Shown here: positions 1 through 5,918 of the stretch, piece by piece
Numbering within the stretch: position 1 is the first letter of the stretch
How the letters are laid out: the number at the start of each line of letters is the position of its first letter
From: Paracoccaceae bacterium
GTDB taxonomy: Bacteria > Pseudomonadota > Alphaproteobacteria > Rhodobacterales > Rhodobacteraceae
Direction: 5' to 3'
Assembly (NCBI GenBank): GCA_009922885.1
Contig: RFUP01000126.1
Span: 1 to 6,630, forward strand
DNA length: 6,630 nt
Notes under the pieces: model-generated
Seen by the model: only the letters and a program-made list of their open reading frames with translations
The model's database searches: none
Told to the model about the DNA's origin: nothing
Translations under genes and position numbers: made by a program

Positions 1-127
1 GCGGGCAGCTTTCCATGATGCTGTCAAAAGTCGGTGTATGGGCCAGCGCCGGCGCATTCGCCGCACGATCCTCGCGATGTCCCCAACCATCAAGAATACA
101 CAGAACAACAGGTTTGGGGGCAGTCAT
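1..127 (-). CDS. gpmI: 2,3-bisphosphoglycerate-independent phosphoglycerate mutase, N-terminal 42 codons (cut by window edge)
   Basis: Translating the minus strand from the ATG at 127-125 gives a protein that opens MTAPKPVVLCILDGWGHRED and continues with NAPALAHTPTFDSIMES. This is the hallmark N-terminus of cofactor-independent phosphoglycerate mutase (alkaline-phosphatase superfamily), a cytosolic glycolysis/gluconeogenesis enzyme that interconverts 3- and 2-phosphoglycerate using two manganese ions. The Asp of LDGWG (residue 13) is the first metal ligand known in the family; the catalytic Ser lies beyond the window edge. The start is supported by a GGAG at 139-136, eight bases upstream. The gene lies 63 bases downstream of rlmH on the same strand, the usual Rhodobacterales order. 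Only about 8% of a roughly 505-residue protein is visible, but the match is clear. Confidence 0.93.
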   Translation of the reverse strand, partial: MTAPKPVVLCILDGWGHREDRAANAPALAHTPTFDSIMESCP

Positions 128-154
128 GGCAAAGTCTCCGGCACCGGTTTGCGC

Positions 155-182
155 CCTTCTAAGCGGTATCGCGCTAAGAAGG
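155..182 (-). other. Imperfect hairpin between rlmH and gpmI
   Basis: Two 11-base arms (155-165 and 172-182) pair with a single A-A (T-T on the other strand) mismatch at 161/176 around a six-base loop. The outer arm is CCTTCT/AGAAGG and the inner arm is AGCG/CGCT on the minus strand. Neither strand has a run of T after it, so it is not a classical Rho-independent terminator. It could stabilise the 3' end of the rsfS-rlmH message, act as a processing site or weakly separate gpmI expression. The structure is seen directly; the role is inferred. Confidence 0.5.
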
Positions 183-190
183 AACCACCC

Positions 191-661
191 TCAGGCGCGG
201 TGATACGGCGCGCCTGCAAGGATCGACGCCGCGCGATAGATCTGCTCAGTCAGCATCACCCGCACCATCATATGCGGCCAGACCATCTTGCCGAAAGAGA
301 TCGAGAAATCCGCTTCGGCGCGCAGGCCCGGATCAATCCCGTCCGCCCCGCCGATCACGAAGGCCAAATCCTGCCGCCCGTTATCGCGCCAGCCCGCCAG
401 TTTCTCGGAAAACTCCGGCGAGGTCAGAAGCGCCCCACGCTCATCCAGCGTCACCACAACTGCCCCACTCGGAATGGCGCGGCGCAAGAGATCGGCCTCC
501 GCGGCCATGCCGCCCTTTTTCGCTTCAACCTCGCTAATCGAAACCGGGCCGAGGCCCAAGGCCCGGCCCGTCCGGTCGGCACGTGTGATGTAATCGTCGA
601 TCAGGCTGGCTTCCGGTGTGCGGGCGTTCAACCGCCCGACCACGCATAGATGCAGCCGCAT
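191..661 (-). CDS. rlmH: 23S rRNA (pseudouridine1915-N3)-methyltransferase RlmH
   Basis: The 156-residue product matches the usual RlmH length of about 155. RlmH is a SPOUT (trefoil-knot) methyltransferase that uses S-adenosylmethionine to methylate pseudouridine 1915 in helix 69 of 23S rRNA, acting on assembled 70S ribosomes. Visible signatures are the N-terminal strand MRLHLCVVGRL, the cofactor-loop motif FVIGGADGI (residues 101-109) and the C-terminal knot segment MVWPHMMVRVMLTEQIYRA (126-144) ending in PYHRA. The ATG at 661-659 was chosen because it gives the family length and overlaps the rsfS stop by one base (TGATG), pointing to translational coupling; no strong ribosome binding site precedes it. 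An in-frame start at 712 would add 17 unconserved residues inside rsfS. Confidence 0.95.
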   Translation of the reverse strand: MRLHLCVVGRLNARTPEASLIDDYITRADRTGRALGLGPVSISEVEAKKGGMAAEADLLRRAIPSGAVVVTLDERGALLTSPEFSEKLAGWRDNGRQDLAFVIGGADGIDPGLRAEADFSISFGKMVWPHMMVRVMLTEQIYRAASILAGAPYHRA

Positions 662-1044
662 CAGGCTTTCGCCGGATCCGCGCTTGCCGCATCGGCCGCA
701 GACGGCATCCACATCTTTTCGAGCTGGTAGAACTCGCGGACTTCCGGGCGGAACACATGCACCACCACATCCCCGGTGTCGATCAACACCCAGTCGCCGG
801 TTTCCTTGCCTTCGATGCGGCTCAAGCGGCCATAAGCCTGCTTCAAGCGGTCCATCAGCTTTTCCGCAATCGCACCCACCTGGCGCGAGGAACGGCCCGA
901 GCAGATCACCATGTAATCGCCAATAGAAGATTTGCCGCGCAGATCGATCTGCACGATATCCTCGGCCTTGTCGTCATCAAGGGAGTTCAGGACAGCGACC
1001 AAGAGCTCTTCGCTCGAAATGTCCTTTTCAGTGGGAGAGGTCAT
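661..1044 (-). CDS. rsfS: Ribosomal silencing factor RsfS (DUF143 family)
   Basis: The 127-residue protein is a RsfS/Iojap-family member. This cytosolic factor binds ribosomal protein uL14 on the large subunit and blocks subunit joining when nutrients are short. Conserved stretches are DDDKAEDIVQIDLRGKSSIG (23-42), DYMVICSGRSSRQV (43-56), DWVLIDTGDVVVHVF (84-98) and REFYQLEKMW (103-112), followed by a short Ala/Asp-rich tail. The ATG at 1044-1042 is the only ATG before the conserved core. A GGGAG at 1062-1058 lies 13 bases upstream, rather far, so the in-frame GTG at 1053-1051 is a possible alternative, and the frame stays open up to a TTG at 1188. It overlaps rlmH downstream by one base, and both proteins act on the large ribosomal subunit. 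Confidence 0.93.
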   Translation of the reverse strand: MTSPTEKDISSEELLVAVLNSLDDDKAEDIVQIDLRGKSSIGDYMVICSGRSSRQVGAIAEKLMDRLKQAYGRLSRIEGKETGDWVLIDTGDVVVHVFRPEVREFYQLEKMWMPSAADAASADPAKA

Positions 1045-1109
1045 CGCGTGCACGAGGCTCCCGGTGTTTGCGGCAGTACTGGCCGCGGCAGTTTGCAGAG
1101 ACAGGACAT
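1041..1109 (-). CDS. Possible 22-codon upstream ORF in the rsfS leader
   Basis: A GGAGG at 1117-1113 is followed after three bases by ATG (1109-1107). The frame encodes 22 residues opening MSCLCKLPRP and ending GASCTR, with Cys at 3, 5 and 20. Its TGA (1043-1041) overlaps the rsfS ATG as ATGA, the classic geometry for translational coupling. The uORF ATG sits in the loop of a small hairpin (AGGAC-GAT-GTCCT). Against it: the spacing is short for a ribosome binding site, the peptide matches nothing I recognise and such overlaps occur by chance. It may simply be leader sequence. Confidence 0.22.
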   Translation of the reverse strand: MSCLCKLPRPVLPQTPGASCTR

Positions 1110-1159
1110 CGTCCTCCAGGGGTTGCGCGCCGTTTCTCCCCGACGCCGGGTCTGGCTGC

Positions 1160-1188
1160 AACGTAGCAGCACAGGCGAAACTTTTCAA
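1160..1188 (-). promoter_or_regulatory. Candidate sigma-70-type promoter for rsfS-rlmH
   Basis: On the minus strand TTGAAA (1188-1183) and TACGTT (1165-1160) are separated by exactly 17 bases. The -35 box matches the consensus at five of six positions and the -10 box at three of six. It lies between the mscS stop (1231) and rsfS, predicting a leader of roughly 110 bases that would include the possible upstream ORF. I see no terminator hairpin with a T run after the channel gene, so read-through from it is also possible. Confidence 0.35.
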
Positions 1189-1230
1189 TGAAACACGCCT
1201 CTGCGCCAGCGCACAGCCATCGTCAAGGGC

Positions 1231-2550
1231 TCATTCGGTCTGAATTGCCAGCTTTTCGTTCAAAACACGCACTTCGCGCTGCGGGAAGGGGATGGAAATG
1301 TTGTTTTCCCTGAACGCGTCCCACAGCGAGAGATACACATTCCCCTTCACATTGGTCAGCCCCTCCACCGGGTCTCTGATCCAGAAGCGCAGAATGTAAT
1401 CCACGCTCGAATCCCCGAACCCCGTGATGTGGCACACCGCCGGATGCGAGCGCAGCACGCGATCCACCTTATAGGCTGCCTCCACCGCCACCTTCCGCAC
1501 CAGATGCGGATCGTCCATGTAGGCACAGCCGAAAAACAGATCGACCCGCACAAATTCGTTCGAATGCGACCAGTTCACCACCTGACCGGTGATCAGGTCT
1601 TCGTTCGGAATGAGGTATTCCTTGCCGTCCCGCGTCACCACCGAAACATACCGCGCACCCAGCGCTTCGATCCATCCGAAGGTCTCACCCAAGGAAATCA
1701 CGTCACCGGGTTTGATCGACTTGTCGAGAAGGATGATCACCCCTGAAACGAGGTTAGAAACCACCTTCTGCAAACCGAAACCAAGGCCCACACCAATGGC
1801 CCCGGATAGCACCGCCAGCCCCGTCAGATCGAAGCCCACCGCCTTCAAGCCGATGAAGAAGGCCGCGCCATACAGCACCACCTGCATCACCTTCACCGAA
1901 AGCTCGCGCATTGTGGGGCTGATATCCTCGTTCTTGCGGATTCGCACCGCGGAAGATGTCGAGACGATCCGCGCCATCGTCAGCAACACACCCGTAACGA
2001 TCAGCGCCTTGATGATGCCCAAAAGCGAGAGCCGGAACTCCCCGAACTCAATCGCCAGCCCATCGAGGAAAGCCACGGTCTCGTCGAGAAAACCGAGGTA
2101 ATAGAGCGTCGCCCAAGCCGAGAGGCCCCAGATCACCACTTGCCGCAGAAAACGGTTCCGCACCAGTTGCGCTGCGAGGCGGATGCCAAGCCAAGCCGTG
2201 GCAATCGTCGCGGCCAGCACGATCAGATAGCGGCGTGACGGGAACTGGTAGAGCGCCGCAAACACCGCCACCGCGACCCACAACAGCGCCACCATCCAGA
2301 TTAACGGCAAGCGCCGCCGCAGGACAACCAGAGTGCGCAACTGCCACTTCGGTCGCCCTTCCAGCTCGCGCATCCAGCCGTCCATCCGCCGCGCGCTCCG
2401 CTTTCCAAGCAGCCACGCAAAAGCCACCACCACCACCACGACCCCGATCTGCGCGAGACGCGACGGATAGGTGAGTGTGGTCAGGAATTGGCTCAGAGCC
2501 GCCCAAAGGGTCGTGAAGCTTTGGATCCACGATTGAAATTCTGCATCCAT
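1231..2550 (-). CDS. MscS-family small-conductance mechanosensitive channel
   Basis: The 439-residue protein carries the MscS core at its C-terminal half. It would sit in the inner membrane as a homo-heptamer and release solutes on sudden drops in osmolarity. Hydrophobic helices are seen at about 33-49, 83-101, 107-124, 136-154, 174-193 and 218-238. The pore-lining helix at 245-277 has the alternating Gly/Ala pattern of the family (SGAIGVGLGFGLQKVVSNLV). The beta domain follows (KPGDVISLGETFGWIEALG, 280-298; IPNEDLITGQVVNWS, 314-328), then the cytosolic vestibule domain ending in IPFPQREV (420-427). It is longer than E. coli MscS (286 residues) because of extra N-terminal helices, a common variant. 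The ATG at 2550-2548 has GGAGG (2561-2557) six bases upstream. A run of five CCA triplets at 2424-2438 encodes a Val run in the first helix. The exact subfamily and symbol are not assigned. Confidence 0.93.
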   Translation of the reverse strand: MDAEFQSWIQSFTTLWAALSQFLTTLTYPSRLAQIGVVVVVVAFAWLLGKRSARRMDGWMRELEGRPKWQLRTLVVLRRRLPLIWMVALLWVAVAVFAALYQFPSRRYLIVLAATIATAWLGIRLAAQLVRNRFLRQVVIWGLSAWATLYYLGFLDETVAFLDGLAIEFGEFRLSLLGIIKALIVTGVLLTMARIVSTSSAVRIRKNEDISPTMRELSVKVMQVVLYGAAFFIGLKAVGFDLTGLAVLSGAIGVGLGFGLQKVVSNLVSGVIILLDKSIKPGDVISLGETFGWIEALGARYVSVVTRDGKEYLIPNEDLITGQVVNWSHSNEFVRVDLFFGCAYMDDPHLVRKVAVEAAYKVDRVLRSHPAVCHITGFGDSSVDYILRFWIRDPVEGLTNVKGNVYLSLWDAFRENNISIPFPQREVRVLNEKLAIQTE

Positions 2551-2571
2551 GGCGCGCCTCCAATTTTGATC

Positions 2572-2600
2572 AAATTAGCCTCCCACACGTTTTCTGGCAA
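2572..2600 (-). promoter_or_regulatory. Candidate promoter of the mechanosensitive channel gene
   Basis: On the minus strand TTGCCA (2600-2595) and TAATTT (2577-2572) are spaced by 17 bases. The -35 matches the consensus at five of six positions, the -10 at three of six. Transcription would begin near 2565, giving a very short leader that still includes the GGAGG at 2561-2557. A perfect 10-base palindrome, TTTGATCAAA (2565-2574), overlaps the -10 and predicted start and could be an operator, though none is recognised. Confidence 0.35.
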
Positions 2601-2628
2601 CCTTCCCGCCTCAACGGCAACGCCACAC

Positions 2629-2655
2629 TTGCGAGACTCGGTCTGCCCGTATATT
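2629..2655 (+). promoter_or_regulatory. Candidate promoter of the leuCD operon
   Basis: TTGCGA (2629-2634) is followed after 15 bases by TATATT (2650-2655). The -10 is a good match (five of six) in an otherwise GC-rich stretch, but the spacing is shorter than the usual 16-18, so the -35 assignment is weak. Initiation would fall at about 2662-2664, leaving a leader of about 150 bases before leuC. No known leucine-responsive operator is recognised. Confidence 0.3.
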
Positions 2656-2663
2656 TCCGCGCC

Positions 2664-2750
2664 ATGCATATGGTTTTCGACATCTCGGACCGGTCGCGCC
2701 TGCCCTGGCGGTTTTTTGGCGCTACCCACACGATTCTAGCCCGCCTGTGA
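2664..2750 (+). CDS. Speculative 28-codon leader ORF upstream of leuC
   Basis: ATG at 2664 opens a frame of 28 codons starting MHMVFDISDR and ending HTILARL, with TGA at 2748-2750. It begins eight bases after the -10 candidate, so the transcript could be leaderless, and its stop lies inside the inverted repeat at 2745-2758. Three Leu codons are present (positions 13, 25, 28), one a CTA, and two fall in the last four residues. There is no ribosome binding site and no dense Leu run, so an attenuation role is only a hypothesis. Confidence 0.13.
   Translation: MHMVFDISDRSRLPWRFFGATHTILARL
2697..2717 (+). other. Weak hairpin with T6 tract in the leuC leader
   Basis: CGCC (2697-2700) can pair with GGCG (2707-2710) around TGCCCT, and a run of six T (2712-2717) follows after one G. 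A second complementary arm, GGCGC at 2718-2722, can compete for GCGCC at 2696-2700. The four-base stem is too short for a confident terminator, but mutually exclusive pairings next to a T run could allow attenuation of leuC transcription. Confidence 0.2.
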
Positions 2751-2773
2751 TCTCACAGCGCGCGCTTTCGCGC
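2745..2773 (+). repeat. Two adjacent inverted repeats in the leuC 5' leader
   Basis: CTGTGA (2745-2750) and TCACAG (2753-2758) form a perfect six-base inverted repeat with a two-base centre. Directly after it GCGCG (2760-2764) and CGCGC (2769-2773) form a five-base stem with a CTTT loop. They lie 41 bases before the leuC ATG, outside its ribosome binding site. They may fold in the mRNA leader or, for the first, bind a dimeric regulator. No T run follows, so they are not a terminator. Confidence 0.4.
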
Positions 2774-2813
2774 ACCCATCTGCCATTCCATTCACAACCA
2801 CCGGAGAGGACCC

Positions 2814-4220
2814 ATGTCCCCCAAGACGCTCTACGACAAAATCTGGGATGCCCACGTAGCCCATGAATCCGAAGATGGCACCTGCCTTCTCTACATCGAC
2901 CGTCACCTCGTCCACGAAGTGACCTCGCCGCAGGCCTTCGAAGGCCTCCGCATGACGGGCCGCAAAGTGCGCGCACCGGAAAAAACCATCGCGGTTCCCG
3001 ATCACAACGTGCCCACCACCCATGGCCGCGAGAACCCCGAGCAGATGACCGAAGACAGCCGCATTCAGGTGGCCGCGCTCGACAAGAACGCGAAGGATTT
3101 CGGCATCCACTACTACCCGGTCTCCGACATCCGCCAAGGCATCGTGCACATCGTCGGCCCCGAGCAGGGTTGGACCCTTCCGGGCATGACCGTCGTCTGC
3201 GGCGATAGCCACACCGCCACTCACGGCGCCTTCGGTGCCCTCGCCCACGGCATCGGCACTTCCGAAGTCGAGCACGTTCTGGCCACGCAAACGCTGATCC
3301 AGAAGAAGTCGAAGAACATGAAAGTGGAGATCACCGGCAAGCTGAAGCCGGGCGTCACCGCCAAAGACATCACCCTCGCCGTGATCGGCGCCACCGGCAC
3401 CGCTGGCGGCACGGGCTACGTCATCGAATATTGCGGCGAAGCGATCCGCGATCTCTCGATGGAAGGCCGCATGACGGTCTGCAACATGGCCATCGAAGGC
3501 GGCGCCCGTGCTGGCCTCATCGCGCCCGACGAGAAAACCTACGAATACGTCAAAGGCCGCCCGCACGCGCCCAAAGGCGACCAGTTCGAGGCCGCCCTCG
3601 CATGGTGGAAAACCCTCTTCTCCGACGATGACGCGCATTGGGACAAGGTCATCACCCTCAAAGGCGAAGAGATCCAGCCCGTCGTCACTTGGGGCACTTC
3701 GCCCGAAGACGTGCTGCCGATCACCGCAACCGTTCCGCACCCCGAAGACTTCAAGGGCGGCAAGGTTGAAGCGGCCAAGCGCTCCATCGATTACATGGGC
3801 CTCACCCCCGGCCAGAAGCTCACGGACATCAAGATCGACACCGTGTTCATCGGCTCCTGCACCAACGGCCGCATCGAAGACCTGCGCGCCGCTGCAGACA
3901 TCGTGAAGGGCAAGAAGATCAAGGACGGCATGCGCGCCATGGTCGTTCCCGGTTCGGGCCTCGTGCGCAAGCAAGCCGAAGAAGAGGGCCTCGCCCAGAT
4001 CTTCAAGGATGCAGGCTTCGAATGGCGTCTCGCAGGCTGCTCCATGTGCCTCGCCATGAACCCCGACCAGCTCGCCCCCGGCGAACGCTGCGCCTCCACC
4101 TCGAACCGCAACTTCGAAGGCCGCCAAGGCTACAAGGGCCGCACGCATCTCGTGTCCCCCGCCATGGCCGCCGCTGCGGCGATCACTGGCCACCTCACCG
4201 ACGTTCGGGAGATGATGTAA
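2814..4220 (+). CDS. leuC: 3-isopropylmalate dehydratase large subunit
   Basis: The 468-residue protein is LeuC of the aconitase superfamily. With LeuD it converts 2-isopropylmalate to 3-isopropylmalate in cytosolic leucine biosynthesis, using a [4Fe-4S] cluster. Expected landmarks are present: LLYIDRHLVHEVTSPQAFEG (25-44), GDSHTATHGAFG (130-141), the first cluster ligand Cys349 in GSCTNGR, and the pair Cys409/Cys412 in AGCSMC, close to the known E. coli positions. The C-terminus carries STSNRNFEGRQG (428-439). Length matches the usual 466-470. The ATG has GGAG at 2803-2806 seven bases upstream. Its TAA overlaps the leuD ATG (TAATG), and GGGAG at 4207-4211 inside leuC provides the leuD ribosome binding site. 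The gene is intact, although its partner leuD is not. Confidence 0.97.
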   Translation: MSPKTLYDKIWDAHVAHESEDGTCLLYIDRHLVHEVTSPQAFEGLRMTGRKVRAPEKTIAVPDHNVPTTHGRENPEQMTEDSRIQVAALDKNAKDFGIHYYPVSDIRQGIVHIVGPEQGWTLPGMTVVCGDSHTATHGAFGALAHGIGTSEVEHVLATQTLIQKKSKNMKVEITGKLKPGVTAKDITLAVIGATGTAGGTGYVIEYCGEAIRDLSMEGRMTVCNMAIEGGARAGLIAPDEKTYEYVKGRPHAPKGDQFEAALAWWKTLFSDDDAHWDKVITLKGEEIQPVVTWGTSPEDVLPITATVPHPEDFKGGKVEAAKRSIDYMGLTPGQKLTDIKIDTVFIGSCTNGRIEDLRAAADIVKGKKIKDGMRAMVVPGSGLVRKQAEEEGLAQIFKDAGFEWRLAGCSMCLAMNPDQLAPGERCASTSNRNFEGRQGYKGRTHLVSPAMAAAAAITGHLTDVREMM

Positions 4221-4725
4221 TGGATAAGTTCGAAAAACTCAGCGGCATCGCCGCCCCCATGCCCCTCGTCAACATCGACACGGACATGATCATCCCGAAG
4301 CAATTCCTGAAAACGATCCAGCGTTCGGGCCTCGGCAAGAACCTGTTCGACGAGATGCGCTTCGACCGTGAAGGCAAGGAGATCCCCGATTTCGTGCTGA
4401 ACAAGCCGCAATACCGCGAGGCGCAAATCCTCGTCGCGGGCGACAACTTCGGCTGCGGCTCCTCGCGCGAGCACGCACCGTGGGCACTCCTCGACTTCGG
4501 CATCCGCTCGGTGATCTCCACCTCCTTCGCGGACATCTTCTACAACAACTGCTTCAAGAACGGCATTCTGCCCATCGTTCTGCCCCAAGATTCTCCTTCG
4601 AGATCGACCCCTTCAAGAAGCATTGCCTTCTGAACGGCCTCGATGACATCGGCCTGACCATGGAAAAAGGCACCGCGATCGACGCTTTCGAAGCCAAGGC
4701 AGCAGCCGCCCGTCCGTGGGTCTGA
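4220..4725 (+). pseudogene. leuD: 3-isopropylmalate dehydratase small subunit, broken by internal deletion and frameshift
   Basis: From the ATG at 4220 the first 123 residues are textbook LeuD: MPLVNIDTDMIIPKQF (14-29), GDNFGCGSSREHAPWAL (74-90) and FADIFYNNCFKNGILP (103-118), up to ILPIVLPQ ending at 4588. That frame then yields 14 unrelated residues and stops at 4631-4633 (137 residues in all). The genuine C-terminus resumes in another frame from 4591: FSFEIDPFKKHCLLNGLDDI and onwards to ARPWV, stop at 4723-4725. The two pieces total 167 residues against the usual 201. The region is 506 bp where 606 would be expected, so about 100 bp (not a multiple of three) is missing around 4589. The lost segment is the roughly 34-residue helix and strands after LPQ. 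The absence of other damage suggests a recent lesion or an assembly error. LeuD normally closes the active site with LeuC, so as written isopropylmalate isomerase should be inactive unless another leuD exists. Confidence 0.9.
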
Positions 4726-4769
4726 TCTGAAAACACGAATCCCGCACACCGGGTTTCGACCATGATTTG

Positions 4770-4810
4770 AATGGGCCATTCCACGTGTAAACGCCGGAGT
4801 GGCCCATTTT
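4770..4810 (+). terminator. Rho-independent terminator after leuCD
   Basis: AATGGGCCATTCC (4770-4782) pairs with GGAGTGGCCCATT (4796-4808) over 13 bases, all Watson-Crick except one G-U pair, around a 13-base loop. The run of four T at 4807-4810 follows the GC-rich stem. It lies 44 bases after the leuD stop, so it ends the leucine operon transcript. Confidence 0.8.
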
Positions 4811-4846
4811 GTATCCGAACGGATATATCCACTAGGGGTAATATAA

Positions 4847-4868
4847 GGCAGATTTTCTGCCAATTTTT
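4847..4868 (+). terminator. Second, smaller terminator-like hairpin
   Basis: GGCAGA (4847-4852) and TCTGCC (4856-4861) form a perfect six-base stem with a TTT loop, followed by AA and five T (4864-4868). It stands 36 bases after the main leuCD terminator and could act as backup. It could also be an attenuator for the downstream gene if a promoter lies between them; none is convincing. Between the two sits another small hairpin, TATCC-GAAC-GGATA (4812-4825). Confidence 0.5.
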
Positions 4869-5072
4869 CGCACTTCGAATGATGCAATCCCGCACCACTC
4901 CCTCCACGAAATCGCCCGAAAGTTGCTATCTATAAAACCTGCCCCTTGAGGACTTTAGCGAAAGAAGGCAGAAATTGGGCAAGAATGAGGCACACCGTCA
5001 AACTCGGCGGGATCAAAGTGGAACAGAAGCACGGCATCGTATCGTGCTCGGCCAGTTTGAAGGGAAAGAGCA
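4869..5072 (+). other. Intergenic leader with no recognised gene
   Basis: This stretch before the membrane-protein gene holds no RNA gene or protein I recognise. A TATAAA at 4931-4936 could be a -10 box, but no matching -35 is visible 16-18 bases upstream. GGCAGAAA (4967-4974) is complementary to TTTCTGCC (4854-4861) in the preceding hairpin, so an alternative long-range fold is possible. Frames here that extend into the next gene become Arg/Pro-rich and look like shadows. Confidence 0.4.
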
Positions 5073-5918
5073 GTGATCGGACGCATCGCCAGCGCCTTCG
5101 TGCGCGCGTTACTCGTAGCCATTTTGTTGGTTACTCCGGCACTTCTTGTGCCCCACGCCTCCGCGGACACGACGCAAATCGTCATGCTCCTCGCCCTCTT
5201 GGGCTCCGCTTTCGTCTTTGCCGAATATTCCTCTGCCTATCCCAGCGTGATCGAATTCCGGTATGCCCCGCCCTTCAACCGCCTGCGTTTCCTCTTCCTG
5301 ATGCTGGCCGTCATCATGGCGTCGCTGATCGTCAGCGGCAGCGGCGGCAACCTCGCCCGCGTCTCCTCGTCCTTGGGTGCAATGGTCGCGCGGCTTTTGG
5401 ATTTCCCCTTCTCGCCCGTCCGCCTGATGACCCTTGCCGTCCCCTTCGACGCGCCCGACAGCTTCTATCAGAGCGTCCGCATCACCGCTGGTCTCGCCTA
5501 CGGCGTCTCGCTGGTGATGATCCTCGCATTCGTCATCCTGATCCGCGTTCTGGGCTGGCCCGCCTCGAACGGCGCGTTCAACGTCTGGCTCAACCTGCCT
5601 TTGTTCGACCCCACTGCTGGCGGCGATGTGGTCACCCGCCTCAATCGCGATGCGCGTCTTAACTATTCCTTAGGCTTCTTGCTGCCATTCCTGATCCCGG
5701 CCTTCGCCAAGGCCGCCGGTGGTCTCATCAACACCAGCGCGCTGCAAAACCCGCAGACCATGATCTGGACGATAACGCTATGGGCCTTCTTCCCCGCTAT
5801 GCTTGTCACCCGCGGCCTTGCCATGACGCGGATCTGCCAGATGATCGAATCGAAGCGTCGCCGCGCCTATGCCCGCGCCGAAACCGAAGAAGGCGTCGTC
5901 CCCGTTACCTCGATGTAA
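5073..5918 (+). CDS. Polytopic inner-membrane protein of unknown function
   Basis: I do not recognise a characterised family. The 281-residue product starts with GTG, supported by AAGGGA (5060-5065) seven bases upstream. Hydrophobic segments lie at about 10-30, 33-51, 71-89, 138-160, 198-216 and 229-249, suggesting six membrane helices. The first could instead be a cleaved signal peptide, since it ends in HASA before Asp32. A loop of roughly 50 residues (90-137) between helices three and four contains FPFSPVRLMTLAVPFDAPDS. The C-terminus is basic then acidic (SKRRRAYARAETEEG) and probably cytoplasmic, following the positive-inside rule. It overlaps or abuts the downstream nuclease-like gene, so the two are likely co-transcribed and may work together. 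It is probably a conserved Rhodobacterales protein (inference from context). Confidence 0.8.
   Translation: MIGRIASAFVRALLVAILLVTPALLVPHASADTTQIVMLLALLGSAFVFAEYSSAYPSVIEFRYAPPFNRLRFLFLMLAVIMASLIVSGSGGNLARVSSSLGAMVARLLDFPFSPVRLMTLAVPFDAPDSFYQSVRITAGLAYGVSLVMILAFVILIRVLGWPASNGAFNVWLNLPLFDPTAGGDVVTRLNRDARLNYSLGFLLPFLIPAFAKAAGGLINTSALQNPQTMIWTITLWAFFPAMLVTRGLAMTRICQMIESKRRRAYARAETEEGVVPVTSM

Noticed and set aside
38..649. Plus-strand open frame opposite rlmH and gpmI
   Set aside because: The minus strand encodes unmistakable RlmH and the GpmI N-terminus; the plus frame is an Arg/His/Pro-rich shadow.
2424..2438. CCA triplet run as a phase-variation tract
   Set aside because: Only five repeats, in frame and encoding Val in a membrane helix; slippage would add or remove residues without switching the gene off.
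2566..2573. TTGATCAA resembling an FNR/Anr box
   Set aside because: FNR-type sites need four bases between TTGAT and ATCAA; here the half-sites are fused.
2745..2758. TGTGA/TCACA half-sites resembling a CRP operator
   Set aside because: The spacer is two bases, not the six required for CRP-type sites, so it is listed only as an inverted repeat.
2736..4193. Long minus-strand open frame (485 codons) opposite leuC
   Set aside because: It mirrors leuC almost exactly, gives a Gly/Ala/Asp/Val-rich protein without recognisable domains, and is the expected antisense shadow of a high-GC coding sequence.
4589..4633. Programmed frameshift as an explanation for leuD
   Set aside because: A frameshift alone cannot restore the missing 34 or so residues, and no slippery heptamer is seen at the junction; a deletion is required.
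4946..5662. Plus-strand open frame of 238 codons overlapping the membrane protein
   Set aside because: After 5073 it becomes Arg/Pro-rich, as expected of an out-of-frame reading, while the other frame gives clean membrane helices and has a ribosome binding site.
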